A stretch of 64,000 nucleotides of DNA from Tricholoma matsutake (GCA_026075535.2 AP026538.1:16190337-16254336); one strand, 5' to 3'; counted from the first letter of the stretch, positions 19,200 through 31,880 are shown. Notes: a model not told the origin generated them from the letters alone. Program-made: numbers and translations.

Positions 19200-21841
19200 T
19201 GAGGCTGTGTCCCCAGTCTTATCGGCGTTATATCTGACGCCCATAATGAAACTCTTCAGAAGAAGTGAAATCGGCAGAGATGTTGATCTCATGTCCTATG
19301 TGGACGATGGCACCCTCATCGCCCACTCTCCACAGTTGGAGGACAACCTCCCCCTCCTCAAAAAAGTGTATGGCTGGATCTTCCAGGCATTCACCTCCCT
19401 CAGACTTGTCCTTGAACATGACAAGTCTGAAATATTTCACTTCTCAAGGGCGAGGAGATTCACTCCCTTACCCATTGACCTCGGTTTTGCTACTTACACG
19501 GGCAATACCCCCCTCAAACCCAAAGTCACCTGGAGGTACCTTGGATTTTTCTTCGACCGCAAACTCTCCTTCAAGGAGCATACGCAGTTCTACTCCACCA
19601 AAGCCCTTACCACTGCGAGGGCAATGGGAATGCTTGGCAATTCTGTGAGAGGGCTAACCCCTATGCAGAAATGCCTTTTTACCTATTATGACATACGGAC
19701 TTAGACTCTGGCATTTCAAAGGTGCTCGCGTCAAAGGTGTCATCAAAATGCTGGCCCAAGTGCAGTCCATTGCTGCTCGTTGGATCCTTGGCGCATTCAG
19801 AACCACCCCTATCGGTGGTCTGGAAAGCATCGCAGGGCTGCTGCCTATGCAGCTGCTACTGCGTTGTCTGGTCGACAAGGGAGTTCTCCGAACCCCCCTA
19901 CTGGCCCCATCACACCCCCTAAGAGCGATCCTAGGGCCCAATCATGTCGGCACTACCCACTCTCATGAGCTAGGACTCTGGGGAGGAAATGTGCTCGACA
20001 CACTCACCCTACAGGGTCCATCTGTCACTTCAGCTGCAGCTTTGGCCCTTGTACCAGGCGATGAATTCGACCCCTTTGGGGAAGAAAGCACACCCGGGAA
20101 CAGAGTGAAGGATTTATTCCCCACTCACTTTTCCTCTCGTCGACTCACCTCCAAGGAGGATGGGGCAAGGAGTTCTTACAGGAGCGACCTCGACAAAGCC
20201 TGGGCTTTGGCTCAGATGGAGGATGACACTCTTGTCGTCGCAGTGGACGCTTCGGTGCCCACAGATGCTAAATTCCAAGCCGTCGCTTGTGCTCTCATCT
20301 TTGGACAAGGGGAACAGGTAGACCGCGTTGTCTCAGCCTCTGGGAGGAGAACCCCCCCAGAAGTCGAACTCTTTGCTCTCCAACTGGGCATATCCGCTGC
20401 ATGTAGCAGGGGATGCAGAAAGTTGGTGATATTCTTGGACTCTACCACAGGCATCAAGTTCCTCATAGATCCAAAACCACGCTCTGGGCAAATCTTTGCT
20501 CTGGACGCTTGTCGCTCTCTTCGTCCCTGGCTAGCTGGGGATGCGGAGAGAATTGTAACATTCTGGCATGTCCCCTCGAAGTTCGAGTGGAACATACACA
20601 AGATGGCTCACGATGTAGCTACATCTACCAAGATCTCCATGGGCAGACACCCGTGGATGTCCTTAGACTACCTTAAAAACCAGGTCGAAAAGGCTGTTTG
20701 TAAGGATTGGCACACCCAGTTCTCAGATCCGGTGTATCGTGGATGGCATTTCTACCAACTCAAAGGAGTAGGCGGAAAACTGGTAGTACCCTTGACTCAC
20801 AAAGGTGGGCCTTGGCTGAAAGTAATGGGAAACAACACCACGTTGACTTCCCATTCAACTCGTATGATCACTGGCCATGCTCCTATAGGGGAGTATTGTC
20901 AACGTCTCTCCCTCAATGGGGAGTACCAATGTTGGTGCCTTGGTCCCAAGATACAAACTCGAGACCATTTGCTGCGTGTCTGCCCTAAGGTGGATTGCAA
21001 AGAAACTTGTGCAAGCCCAGACTCCATCGAAGGTTTCCACGAATTTATGGACAACAACCCGGTCCTCGGGTCATTCAACTCACTTGTGTGGGATCCAGGA
21101 TAGGCTGTGCGCGCAGGGCGTATGACCCTCGTCTAGTTCTGGCTAGTGTTATCGGTATGTTGGGGTGGCTGTAGGGTACCAGACGAGTCCGTTAACCCTC
21201 ATAAAGGGGGCCCACCCGTGTTCAGGAGCGACTGTCAGGGAGGGGGGACACGAAACTAGGTACTGGTTCAGGGAGGCGCCTGAGCGCTTTCAGATCCTCT
21301 ATTGGTTGCGCATTATGGCTTAATTGCTGGCTACGCCTTCCTTTCTGTCGGGGCGGCAGTATCCCCTAAATCTTGCACTCATACCCATAGGGATTTGGGG
21401 AACACGGCATTGTCAAGCTCGGGTTGTCAGTATGCCACCACTGGCAAGTCCATTTACTCGATAAAGGGAGCCCCCTTAGTGGTTGTTGCAGCTATCCAGG
21501 TGGTTGGTGCGAAGATCAGCAGGAGGAGGACTTGGGCTGGGCGTAGTGTACTTCATTTGTACGTCTCTACCGCGGACTGCGATCAGGTGCCACATTATGA
21601 ACTTTTGACCCAAAAAAAAAAAAAAAATTGGCCAGCAGTGATGCAAGCCTCAGCGATGCAGGTGATGATGAGACCTGCCACCTCTCGGTTGCTACACCAG
21701 TGTTTTAGGTGCAACCATGTAACATGATTGGGACCTGGAGCAGATCGGGAAGAACACGCACTAAGCGCTTCTTTCATTTCCATGATGGAGAACAGGACCC
21801 AGACCCTTTCAGGCACTGGATCGAGTTCATCTAGAATGCTC

Positions 21842-24093
21842 CAACGCTCCTTGACTTGTTACAACCACCATAAATAGTGGTAAACACCTCTGCTCAACGT
21901 TGCATGCGACGTCGACACTTCAATTTTCGTCCGATTTTCGATCGGATTTCACCATCACGAACGCTCTCGGCGTCTCCAGGCCTACCCTGATTTGCTAAGA
22001 GATCCGTCCATCCGATCTCCGTGGATGCCCCGGTCATTGTTTTTGACAATGGCTGCTATCTGTCTCGCTCTCCTGGGCTTCGAGGATCCTGACTAGGTGA
22101 GTGTCGTTTATGAAAGAGTAGTCTGGGTCCCTCTGGGGGCTTAGAGTGGGTGTGGGATGCCTGCTTCAACGCTCGCCCAAGTCGACACGCTCGTTTAGTT
22201 GGGGGAGGTCTGGCTAAGGGAGAAGGGACGTTATCACTGGATTGCTAGTTGTCTGGGAGGCTTCTAGCCTCCATGCTATGTGAGTCACTACTACTAGGGA
22301 CAAGCTACACTGACTACCCGTTGGAATACACCATCGTTAAAAGGGGCCAGGCGATGGTGCCCCCTAGCGGCTAGGCCTACACTTTGGTGGCCGCTTCTCA
22401 CCACCATCCCTCTACCTCCGGTGCTCACTCTCCTAGGGTGGCATGACCCGGGTTCAATCTTCTCCCACTAGGCAGCAGGATGTGCGGCTTGCTCGCCCCC
22501 TCGGAGCGTTCGGAGGCTGTGTCGGATGGACCCGGAATATAGATAAGGGACCAGTCGTTATCGATTCCACGCTACGTATTTTGATTCCTACCATCACCTA
22601 CTAGCACTAACACACACACTCTCGATGCCCAAACGGCGAACCAGAGACCAACCACCACATCGGGGTCTACGTGACCCCGTTTTGATCACGGGCGACATCT
22701 TTGATGATGGCGTCCAAGACTACGACTCCCGGTTCGTCCAAGACGAATCGGAGGTAGCAGCTGCTTTTAGGGCAGCTAGAGATCTATGGGCCGGGGAAGA
22801 CCTCTCCGACCCTAACGATGATGATGACGATGACTCTCTTGCCATGCAGGAGGCTCTCGCTTTCGCCGAGGGGGGGCCTAGGCTCTCCTCGAGGAAAACG
22901 ATCGATCGTGTACGATGGGCACTTGGTGTCGACGTCGAACACAAGCGCTGGGCTTGTAGCCTCCCTAAGGAGGATATGTATTCACAGGAGCTCGGTATCG
23001 CTGAGCTCCTTTATCCGGAGGCATCCCCTGCCCCGTTACCGCCTTGGCCCCCCATCCCCGAGTTGGTGGAGGACGAAGTGCCACTATCTAGGGATCAGAG
23101 GTTGGAAATCGAAGCCACCTCTGATGCCATGCTACATCTACTGGACATGATGACCTCCTTTGTAGGTACCGTCCGTGTATCCGCAGTTCCTCTCAACGAC
23201 AGGAACTCTTGGCGTCAGATGGCGTGGGAGCTCTTCACCACCACCTGGCGATTTTCAGGGAGCATGATGGAGTCGCTTCGCGCGGCATCAGCTCCCCTCG
23301 ACCTTACGTCCCCGGCAGCCTTCCAGGCTTCCTATGCGGCGATGCAGGCGGCTCAGTCTGCTCCACCAGCGGCAGAGCCTCCAACCGAGGAACCCTTGTC
23401 CCCGGAACGGCGTCGACGTCCTCGTGGCCCCCGCCAACGTCCACGCCGAGCTTGAAGAAGGGGACCCCCCCTTCTCTTCACCGCCCACTAGGGCTGTTGT
23501 CGGGATGGTGACATTATGTCGCTGCCCTTTACCTTCCCCCCACTGCGGGGGGGATGATGTCACCGAGTGCATGCTCAGAGTAGCATTTGCTCGAGGGGGG
23601 GCCTCGACCCCCTACCTACAGTAGCTCCGGTGAATAACCAGCTACGGCAGTTCCGGTGAATAACCAGCTGCCTTGTCACTGTCACTTGTGCGTGGACACA
23701 GTGATGGTCCACCTCACTCACCTGGGGTGGTCAATCCTCGTTGTCTGGTGAAAGACGGTTACTCTTCCCGCAAGGGAGGACTTACGGTGAATTGACACTG
23801 CTTGCGCCTGATCTGACTTCGGTCGGGTATGTGGCCGGGGGGACCGAGATAGCACCAGACGGCGAACTAACGGCTAGCCTTTGTAGGGGGGGCCCCTCCC
23901 CTACAGATTATTGCCTTTCCTGTCTGAGAGGACAACGCTGGTACGCCCGCCATAACGTGGCTTCTGCAAGGGACCTGGTGTGGGATGCGGACATAGGGAA
24001 TGCGTAGTCTTAGTAGTACCTTGTTTGTATCTTGACCCGCGGACTGCGATCGAGCCCCGCGTTATAAATTGTTGACCCCAAAAAAAAAAAAAA
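21842..24093 (+). mobile_element. E8, complete E element (subfamily B) inserted in L3
   Basis: Target duplication ATCTAGAATGCTC at 21829-21841 and 24094-24106; poly(A) at 24080-24093. 3' UTR stems equivalent to E1: GCAA-loop hairpin CTTCCC 23764-23769 / GGGAGG 23774-23779, and TGTAGGGG 23882-23889 / CCCCTACA 23898-23905, where E1 has GGAGGGGG/CCCCCTCC. The shared 3' tail is at 24037-24077. Confidence 0.92.
22625..23455 (+). CDS. E-element protein, subfamily B (276 aa)
   Basis: Intact and apparently identical in sequence to the E4 protein. It is preceded by a leader ending CACTCTCG before the ATG and followed at once by the GAAGGGG/CCCCTTC-type hairpin. The longest overlapping reverse-strand and +1 frames are shadows. 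Confidence 0.8.
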   Translation: MPKRRTRDQPPHRGLRDPVLITGDIFDDGVQDYDSRFVQDESEVAAAFRAARDLWAGEDLSDPNDDDDDDSLAMQEALAFAEGGPRLSSRKTIDRVRWALGVDVEHKRWACSLPKEDMYSQELGIAELLYPEASPAPLPPWPPIPELVEDEVPLSRDQRLEIEATSDAMLHLLDMMTSFVGTVRVSAVPLNDRNSWRQMAWELFTTTWRFSGSMMESLRAASAPLDLTSPAAFQASYAAMQAAQSAPPAAEPPTEEPLSPERRRRPRGPRQRPRRA

Positions 24094-24166
24094 ATCTAGA
24101 ATGCTCAGATTGACTACTCAATCTGAAGCAGCATTGTAGGACCCATCAAGGGCAGCCCAGAGGGAA

Positions 24167-24197
<31 letters not shown>

Positions 24198-25654
24198 CGG
24201 TCAAAAATTTATAACGCGGCGCCCGATCGCAGTCCGCGGTAGAGACGTACAAACGAAGTACACTACGCCCAGCCCAAGTCCTCCTCCTGCTAATCTTCGC
24301 ACCAACCACCTGGATAGCTGCGGTGACTACTAAGGGGGCCCCCTTTATCGAGTAAACGGACTTGCCAGTGGTGGCGTACCGACAACCCGAGCTTGACGAT
24401 GTCGTGACCCCGAATCCCTACGGGTATGCGTGCAAGATTTAGGGGATACTGCCGCCCTGACGTGAGCCTCTCAGCTTGGAAAGGAAAGCGTAGTCGACTG
24501 GGGTCGTCGTAACGCGTAACCGACAGAGGATCTGGAAGCGCTCAGGCGCCTCCCCGAACCGGTACCTAGTTTCGTGTCCCCCCTCCCTGACAGTCGCTCC
24601 TGAACACGGGTGGGCCCCCTTTATGAGGGTTAACGGACTCGTCTGGTGCACTACGGCCACCCCGACATACCGATAACACTAGCTAGAACCAGACGGGGGT
24701 CATACGCCCTGCGCGCACAACCTATCCTGGATCCCACGCGAGTGAGTTGAACGATCCTAGTGCAGGATTGTTGTCCATGAATTCATTGAAGCCTTCGACA
24801 GAGTCGGGGCTAGCACGAGTTTCTTTGCGATCCACCTTGGGGCAGACGCGCAATAGATGGTCTCGAGTTTGTATGTCGGGACCAAGGCACCAGCATTGGT
24901 ATTCCCCGTCAAGGGATAAGCGTCGACGATACTCCCCTATGGGAGCATGGCCAGTGATCATGCGAGTTGAACGGGAAGTCAACGTAGTGTTGCCCCCCAT
25001 AACTTTCAGCCAAGGCCCACCTTTGTGAGTCGAGGGTAATACTGGCTTCCCACCGACTCCTTTGAGCTGGTAGAAGTGTCGTCCCCGGTACGCAGGATCT
25101 GCGAACCGGGTGTGCCAATCCTTACAAACGGCCTTTTCGACCTGATTTCTAAGGTAGTCTAGAGACGTCCGTGGGTGTCTGCCCACGGAGATCTTGGTAG
25201 ATGTAGCTACATCGTGAGCCATCTTGTGTACGTTCCACTCGAACTTTGAGGGGACGTGCCAGAATGTAACGTTCCTCTCCTCGTCTCCGGATAGCCAGGG
25301 ACGGAGGGAGCGACAAGCGTCCAGAGCAAAGATTTGCTCAGAGCGTGGTTTAGGATCGATTAGGGACTCAATGCCCGTAGTAGAGTCCGAGAATATCACC
25401 AACTTTTTGCAGCCCCTGCTGCACACAGCCGAGACGCCCAGTTGGAGAGCAAAGAGTTCGACTTCTGGGGGGGTTCTCCTCCCCGAAGCAGAGACAACGC
25501 GATCTACCTGTTCTCCCTGTCCGAAGACAAGAGCACAGGCGACAGCCTGAAATTTGGAATCTGTGGGCACTGAGGCGTCCACCGCAACGACGAGAGTGTC
25601 GTCCTCGACCAGGGCAGACGCCCAGGCCTTATCGAGGTCACTCCTATACGAATT

Positions 25655-27910
25655 ACGCTCCTTGACTCGTTACAACCACCATAAATAGTGGTAAACACCT
25701 CTGCTCAACGTTGCAAGCGACGTCGACACTTCAATTTTCGTCCGATTTTCGATCGGATTTCACCATCACGAACGCTCTCGGCGTCTCCAGGCGTGCCCTG
25801 ATTTGCTAAGAGATCCGTCCATCCGATCTCCGTGGATGCCCCGGTCATCGTTTTTGACAATGGCCGCTATTCGTCTCGGTCTCCTGGGCTTCGAGGATCC
25901 TGGTTAGGTGAGTGCTGGCAATGAAAGAGTAGTCTGGGCCCCTATGGGAGCTTAGAGTGGGTGTGGGATGCCTACTTCAATGCTCGCCCAAGTCATCGCA
26001 TTCGTTTAGCTGGGGGAGGTCTGGTTCAGGAGGAGGGACATATTCACTGGATTGTGGGTCGTCTGGGAGACTTCCTACCTCCATGCTGTGTGAGTTTCTA
26101 CATCTAGAGACCTGCTACACTGACTACCTATTGGAATACACCATCGTTAAAAGGGGCCGGGCGATGGTGCCCCCTGGTGGCTAGGTCGACGCTCTGGTGG
26201 CCGCTATTCACCACCGACTCTTTACCTCCGGCACTCACACCCTTGAGGTGTTTGGAACCGGGTTCAATCGTCCCTCCCTATCGGCAGCAGGATTTGCGGC
26301 CTGCCTGCCCCCTCGGAGCGTCTGGAGGCTGTGTCGGGTGGACCCGGAATTGAGATAAGGGACCGTCTGTTATCGTTATCACGCTACGTATCTTGACTTC
26401 TACCGTCATCTACTAGCACTAATACACACACTCTCAATGCCCAAACGGCGAACTAGAGGCCAACCACCACATCGGGGTCTACGCGACCCCGTTTTGATCA
26501 CGGGCGACATCTTTGATGATGACGTCCAAGACTACGACACCCGATTCGTGCAAGACGAATCGGAGGTAGCAGCTGCTTTCAAGGCAGCTAGAGATCTATG
26601 GGCCGGGGAAGACCTCTCCGACCCTAACGATGACGACGACGACGAGTCTCTTGCCATGCAAGAGGCTCTTCTTTTTGCCGAGGGGGGGCCTAGGCTTTCC
26701 TCGAGGAAAACGATCGATCGTGTACGATGGGCACTTGGTGTCGACGTCGAACACAAGCGCTGGGTTCGTAGCCTCCCGAAGGAGGATATATATTCACAGG
26801 AGCTGGGCATCGCTGAGCTCCTTTATCCGGAGGCATCCACTGCCCCACCACCGCCTTGGCCCCCCATCCCTGAGTTGGTGGAGGACGAAGTGCCGTTATC
26901 TAGGGATCAGAGGCTGGAAATCGAAGCCACCTCTGATGCCATGTTACATTTACTGGACATGATGACCTCCTTTGTAGGTACTGTCCGTGTGTCTGCGGTT
27001 CCTCTCAACGACAGGAACTCTTGGCGTCAGATGGCGTGGGAGCTCTTCACCACCACCTGGCGATTCTCAGGGAGCATGATGGAGTCGCTTCGCGCGGCAT
27101 CGGCTCCCCTCGACCTTACGTCTCCGGCAGCCTTCCAGGCTTCCTATGCGGCGATGCAGGCGGCTCAGTCTGCCCCACCAGCGGCAGAGCCTCCAACCGA
27201 GGAACCCTTGTCCTCGGAACGGCGTCGACGTCCTCGTGGCCCCCGCCAACGACCACGCCGAGCTTGAAGAAGGGGACCTCCCCTTCTCTTCACCGCCCAC
27301 CAGGGCTGCTGTCGGGAGGGTGACAATATGTCGCCGCCCTTTACCTTCCCCCCACTGCGGGGGGGATGATGTCACCGAGTGCATGCTCAGAGTAGCATTT
27401 GCTCGAGGGGGGGGCCTCGACCCCCTACCTACAGTAGCTCCGGTGAATAACCAGCTACGGCAGTTCCGGTGAATAACCAGCTGCCTCGTCACTGTCACTT
27501 GTGCGTGGACACAGTGATGGTCCACCTCACTCACCTGGGGTGGTCAATCCTCGTTGTCTGGTGAAAGACGGTTACTCTTCCCGCAAGGGAGGACTTACGG
27601 TGAATTGACACTGCTTGCGCCTGATCTGACTTCGGTCGGATATGTGGCCGGGGGGACCGAGATAGCACCAGACAGCGAACTAACGGCTAGCCTTTGTAGG
27701 GGGGGCCCCTCCCCTACAGATTATTGCCTTTCCTGTCTGAGAGGACAACGCTGGTACGCCCGCCGTAACGTGGCTTCTGCAAGGGACCTGGTGTGGGATG
27801 CGGACATAGGGAATGCGTAGTCTTAGTAGTACCTTGTTTGTATCTTGACCCGCGGACTGTGATCGAGCCCCGCGTTATAAATTGTTGACCCCAAAAAAAA
27901 AAAAAAAAAA
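25655..27910 (+). mobile_element. E9, complete E element (subfamily B) inserted in L2 between RT and RNase H
   Basis: Target duplication CTCCTATACGAATT at 25641-25654 and 27911-27924; poly(A) at 27893-27910. The 5' junction is a single extra A before CGCTCC. It lies on the strand opposite to the LINE genes. Confidence 0.92.
26437..27267 (+). CDS. E-element protein, subfamily B (276 aa)
   Basis: Intact. Closest to the E6 and E13 proteins (RGQPPHRG near the N-terminus, FKAARDLW, RRIYSQ-type junction before ELGIAEL) but keeps NSWRQMAW, so E6 and E13 share a later change to cysteine. Confidence 0.8.
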   Translation: MPKRRTRGQPPHRGLRDPVLITGDIFDDDVQDYDTRFVQDESEVAAAFKAARDLWAGEDLSDPNDDDDDESLAMQEALLFAEGGPRLSSRKTIDRVRWALGVDVEHKRWVRSLPKEDIYSQELGIAELLYPEASTAPPPPWPPIPELVEDEVPLSRDQRLEIEATSDAMLHLLDMMTSFVGTVRVSAVPLNDRNSWRQMAWELFTTTWRFSGSMMESLRAASAPLDLTSPAAFQASYAAMQAAQSAPPAAEPPTEEPLSSERRRRPRGPRQRPRRA

Positions 27911-29627
27911 CTCCTATACGAATTCTTCGCTCCATCCTCCTTAGAGGCGAGGCGATGAGAGGAGAAGCGAGTGGGGAATATATCCTTCACTCTGTTTCCA
28001 GGTGTGTTTTCTTCCCCAAAAGGGTCGAATTCATCGCCTGGTACGAGGGCCAAGGCTGCAGCCGAAGCGACAGACGGCCCTTGCAAGGTGAGTGTGTCGA
28101 GCACGTTCCCTCCCCAGAGTCCGAGCTCATGAGAGTGGGTGGTGCCGACATGATTAGGCCCTAAGATCGCTCTCAGGGGGTGTGAAGGAGCCAATAGAGG
28201 GGTTCTGAATACCCCTCTGTCGACTAAGCGACGCAATAACAGCTGCATAGGCAGCAGTCCAGTGATACTTTCCAGGCCCCCGATTGGGGTGGTTCTGAAT
28301 GCACCGAGGATCCAACGTGCAGCAATGGACTGCACTTGGGCCAACGTTTTGATGACACCTTTGACGCGAGCGCCTTTGAAGTGCCATAGTCTGAGTCCGT
28401 ATGTCATAATAGGTACTACACACGAACGGTACAGAAGGCGTTTCTGCATAGGGGTTAGCCCTCTGACAGAATTGCCGAGCATTCCCATCGCCCTCGCCGT
28501 GGTGAGGGCTTTGGTGGAGTAGAACCGCGTGTGCTCCTTGAAGGAGAGTTTGCGGTCGAAGAAAAAGCCGAGGTACCTCCAGGTAACCTTGGGTTTGAGG
28601 GGGGTATTGCCCGTGTAGGGGGCAAATCCGAGGTCAATGGGCAGGGGGGTAAATCTCCTCGCCCTTGAGAAGTGAAAGATTTCAGACTTGTCGTGTTCAA
28701 GGACAAGCCCGAGGGAGGTGAACGCCTGGAATATCCAGCCATACGCTTCTTTGAGCAGGGGGAGGTTATCCTCCAGCTGTGGAGAGCGGGCGATGAGAGT
28801 GCCATCGTCCACATAGGACATGAGATCGACATCCCTGCCGATTTCGCTTCTTCTGAAGAGTTTCATGATGGGCGTTAGATATAACGCCGATAGGACAGGG
28901 GACAAGGCAGAGCCTTGACCCACTCCCACATCGGCTGCAAAAGAGCCAGACGAGAAAGCGTTCCATTTGTAGGTCGTTTTGCGACCGACGAGGTATGAGC
29001 GGAAGAAATTCACTACCTGCGCAGGGAATCCCGACCGAGAGATGATCTCCAATAGAACCTGGTGGTTCAAGGAGGGGAAGAACTGAGCGATGTCGAAAGC
29101 GACAACACTCGTTTTGAGCCCTTTGGCCCACCCTGCTCTGACCAGGTGGGTCAGGTAGATACCTGCGTCCTCAGTGGAACGTTGGGCGACTCCTCCGAAC
29201 TGATTTTGCTCGAAGGCCTCGTGTGCGATACCATCGAACTGAAGCCACCTGGACAGCATCTTCTCGACTAGTTTGCCCAAAGTGTTCAGCAGCACGATGG
29301 GCCTGAACGACTTAGGGGTAGAATAGTTAGGTTTCCCTGGCTTCGGGATGATGACCGACAGGGATTCCTTGAAGTGAGCCGGCCAATGACCAGCCGTGAT
29401 GCACGCCTCAGCAATGTGGGTTATGAGCCCTGCCACTTCTGGGTTGCTACACCAGTGTTTTAGGTGCGACCACGTAACATGATCGGGCCCTGGAGCGGAA
29501 CGGGAGGAGCATGCATTTAGCGCTTCTTTCATTTCCGTGACGGAGAACGCGATCCAGGCCCTTTCAGGCACCGGATCAAGTCCATCGAGAATGCTCAGAT
29601 CGACTACTCGATCTGATGCGGCATTAT

Positions 29628-31880
29628 TTTTTTTTTTTTTTGGGGTCAACAATTTATAACGCGGGGCTCGATCGCAGTCCGCGGGTCAAGATACAAACAA
29701 GGTACTACTAAGACTACGCATTCCCTATGTCCGCATCCCACACCAGGTCCCTTGCAGAAGCCACGTTACGGCGGGCGTACCAGCGTTGTCCTCTCAGACA
29801 GGAAAGGCAATAATCTGTAGGGGAGGGGCCCCCCCTACAAAGGCTAGCCGTTAGTTCGCCGTCTGGTGCTATCTCGGTCCCCCCGGCCACATATCCGACC
29901 GAAGTCAGATCAGGCGCAAGCAGTGTCAATTCACCGTAAGTCCTCCCTTGCGGGAAGAGTAACCGTCTTTCACCAGACAACGAGGATTGACCACCCCAGG
30001 TGAGTGAGGTGGACCATCACTGTGTCCACGCACAAGTGACAGTGACGAGGCAGCTGGTTATTCACTGGAACTGCCGTAGCTGGTTATTCACCGGAGCTAC
30101 TGTAGGTAGGGGGTCGAGGCCCCCCCCTCGAGCAAATGCTACTCTGAGCATGCACTCGGTGACATCATCCCCCCCGCAGTGGGGGGAAGGTAAAGGGCGG
30201 CGACATACTGTCACCATCCCAACAACAGCCCTAGTGGGCGGTGAAGAGAAGGGGGGGTCCCCTTCTTCAAGCTCGGCGTGGTCGTTGGCAAGGGCCACGA
30301 GGACGTCGACGCCGTTCCGGGGACAAGGGTTCCTCGGTTGGAGGCTCTGCCGCTGGTGGAGCAGACTGAGCCGCCTGCATCGCCGCATAGGAAGCCTGGA
30401 AGGCTGCCGGAGACGTAAGGTCGAGGGGAGCTGATGCCGCGCGAAGCGACTCCATCATGCTCCCTGAAAATCGCCAGGTGGTGGTGAAAAGCTCCCACGC
30501 CATCTGACGCCAAGAGTTCCTGTCGTTGAGAGGAACTGCGGATACACGGACGGTACCTACAAATGAGGTCATCATGTCCAGTAGATGTAGCATGGCATCA
30601 GAGGTGGCTTCGATTTCCAACCTCTGATCCCTAGATAACGGCACTTCGTCCTCCACCAGCTCAGGGATGGGGGGCCAAGGCGGTAACGGGGCAGGGGATG
30701 CCTCCGGATAAAGGAGCTCAGCGATGCCAAGCTCCTGTGAGTATATATCCTCCTTTGGGAGGCTACGAGCCCAGCGCTTGTGTTCGACGTCGACACCAAG
30801 TGCCCATCGTACACGATCGATCGTTTTCCTCGAGGAGAGCCTAGGCCCCCCCTCGGCAAAAAGAAGAGCCTCTTGCATAGCAAGAGAGTCGTCGTCGTCC
30901 TCATCGTTAGGGTCGGAGAGGTCTTCCCCGGCCCATAGATCTCTAGCTGCCCTGAAAGCAGCTGCTACCTCCGATTCGTCTTGGACGAACCGGGAGTCGT
31001 AGTCTTGGACGCCATCATCAAAGATGTCGCCCATGATCAAAACGGGGTCACGTAGACCCCGATGTGGTGGTTGGCCTCTGGTTCGCCGTTTGGGCATCGA
31101 GAGTGTGTGTGTTAGTGCTAGTAGATGATGGTAGGAATCAAAATACGCAGCGTGGAATTGATAACGACTGGTCCCTTATCTATATTCCGGGTCCACCCGA
31201 TACAGCCTCCGAATGCTCCGAGGGGGCGAGCAAGCCGCACATCCTGCTGCCTAGTGGGAGAAGATTGAACCCGGGTCATACCACCCTAGGAGAGTGAGCA
31301 CCGGAGGTAGAAGGATGGTGGTGAGAAGCGGCCACCAAGGTGTAGGCCTAGCCGCTAGGGGGCACCATCGCCCGGCCCCTTTTAACGATGGTGTATTCCA
31401 GCGGGTAGTCAGTATAGCATGTCTCTAGTAGTAGAAACTCACAGAGCATGGAGGCTGGAAGCCTCCCAGACGACCAGCAGTCCAGTGATAATGTCTCTCC
31501 TCCCTAAGCCAGACCTCCCCCACCTAGACGAGTGTGACGACTTGGGCGAGCGTTGAAGCAGGCATCCCACACCCACTCTAAGCCCCCAGAGGGACCTAGA
31601 CTACTCTTTCATAGACAACACTCACCTAGTCAGGATCCTCGAAGCCCAGGAGAACGAGATGAGTAGCAGCCATTGTCAAGAACAATGACCGGGGCATCCA
31701 CGGAGATCGGATGGACGGATCTCTTAGCAAATCAGGGCACGCCTGGAGACGCCGAGAGCGTTTGTGATGGTGAAATCCGATCGAAAATCGGACAAAATTT
31801 GAAGTGTCAACGTCGCGTGCAACATTGAGCAGAGGTGTTTACCACTATTTATGGTGGTTGTAACAAGTCAAGGAGCGACG
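29628..31880 (-). mobile_element. E10, complete E element (subfamily B) inserted in L2 upstream of the RT palm
   Basis: Target duplication TGATGCGGCATTAT (14 bp) at 29614-29627 and 31881-31894; poly(T) at 29628-29641. Three bases (ACG) separate the element end GGAGCG from the right duplication. It has the same orientation as the LINE it interrupts. Confidence 0.92.
30267..31097 (-). CDS. E-element protein, subfamily B (276 aa)
   Basis: Intact from ATG at 31097. Small differences from the other B copies: LIMGDIF for LITGDIF, an NDEDDDDS acidic run, and GPCQRPRR in the tail. Confidence 0.8.
   Translation of the reverse strand: MPKRRTRGQPPHRGLRDPVLIMGDIFDDGVQDYDSRFVQDESEVAAAFRAARDLWAGEDLSDPNDEDDDDSLAMQEALLFAEGGPRLSSRKTIDRVRWALGVDVEHKRWARSLPKEDIYSQELGIAELLYPEASPAPLPPWPPIPELVEDEVPLSRDQRLEIEATSDAMLHLLDMMTSFVGTVRVSAVPLNDRNSWRQMAWELFTTTWRFSGSMMESLRAASAPLDLTSPAAFQASYAAMQAAQSAPPAAEPPTEEPLSPERRRRPRGPCQRPRRA

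Larger units (their letters stand above)
13110..21103 (+). pseudogene. LINE L1 ORF2 (endonuclease-RT-RNase H), interrupted by E6 and E7
   Basis: ORF2 starts at ATG 13110, immediately after the ORF1 stop. Endonuclease motifs: FSQNVNRNW, then after E6 CGDFNVRH and TSDHAPL. RT motifs: IIPKPEKPNYSTPKSFRPIV, FDIAQFFPSLNHQ, and after E7 YVDDGTLIA. RNase H: AVDASVPT, PEVELFALQLG; then the C-terminal Cys/His cluster. Damage beyond the two insertions: TAA at 16190-16192 where L2 has TCC, a frameshift near 17210-17254, and a small deletion near 19680 relative to L2. The RNase H part, 19688-21103, is the longest open stretch. The reaction would be target-primed reverse transcription of LINE RNA, and probably of E RNA. 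Confidence 0.8.
8924..21627 (+). mobile_element. LINE copy L1 (Tad1-like), carrying E5, E6 and E7
   Basis: L1 segments are 8924-10793, 13021-13250, 15511-17343 and 19200-21627, with poly(A) at 21612-21627. It contains ORF1, ORF2 and the 3' UTR, but the extreme 5' end is missing at the E4 junction. Each of the three E insertions has its own target duplication. The 3' end abuts L3, a LINE fragment on the opposite strand, so L1 probably inserted into L3. Confidence 0.85.
21628..24172 (-). mobile_element. LINE copy L3, ORF2 fragment interrupted by E8
   Basis: Two pieces, 21628-21841 and 24094-24172, together encode part of ORF2 just before the RT palm on the minus strand (similar to SVTEMKEALNACSSRSAPGPDHV and the following HLKHWCSN in L2). 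It is bounded by the poly(A) of L1 on the left and the poly(T) of L2 on the right, so both probably inserted into it. The rest of L3 is not in the window. Confidence 0.75.

Noticed and set aside
23741..24007. An 88-codon frame in the 3' UTR of subfamily B copies
   Set aside because: It begins with TTG, exists only in subfamily B, and overlaps the covarying hairpins and the GCAA tetraloop stem.
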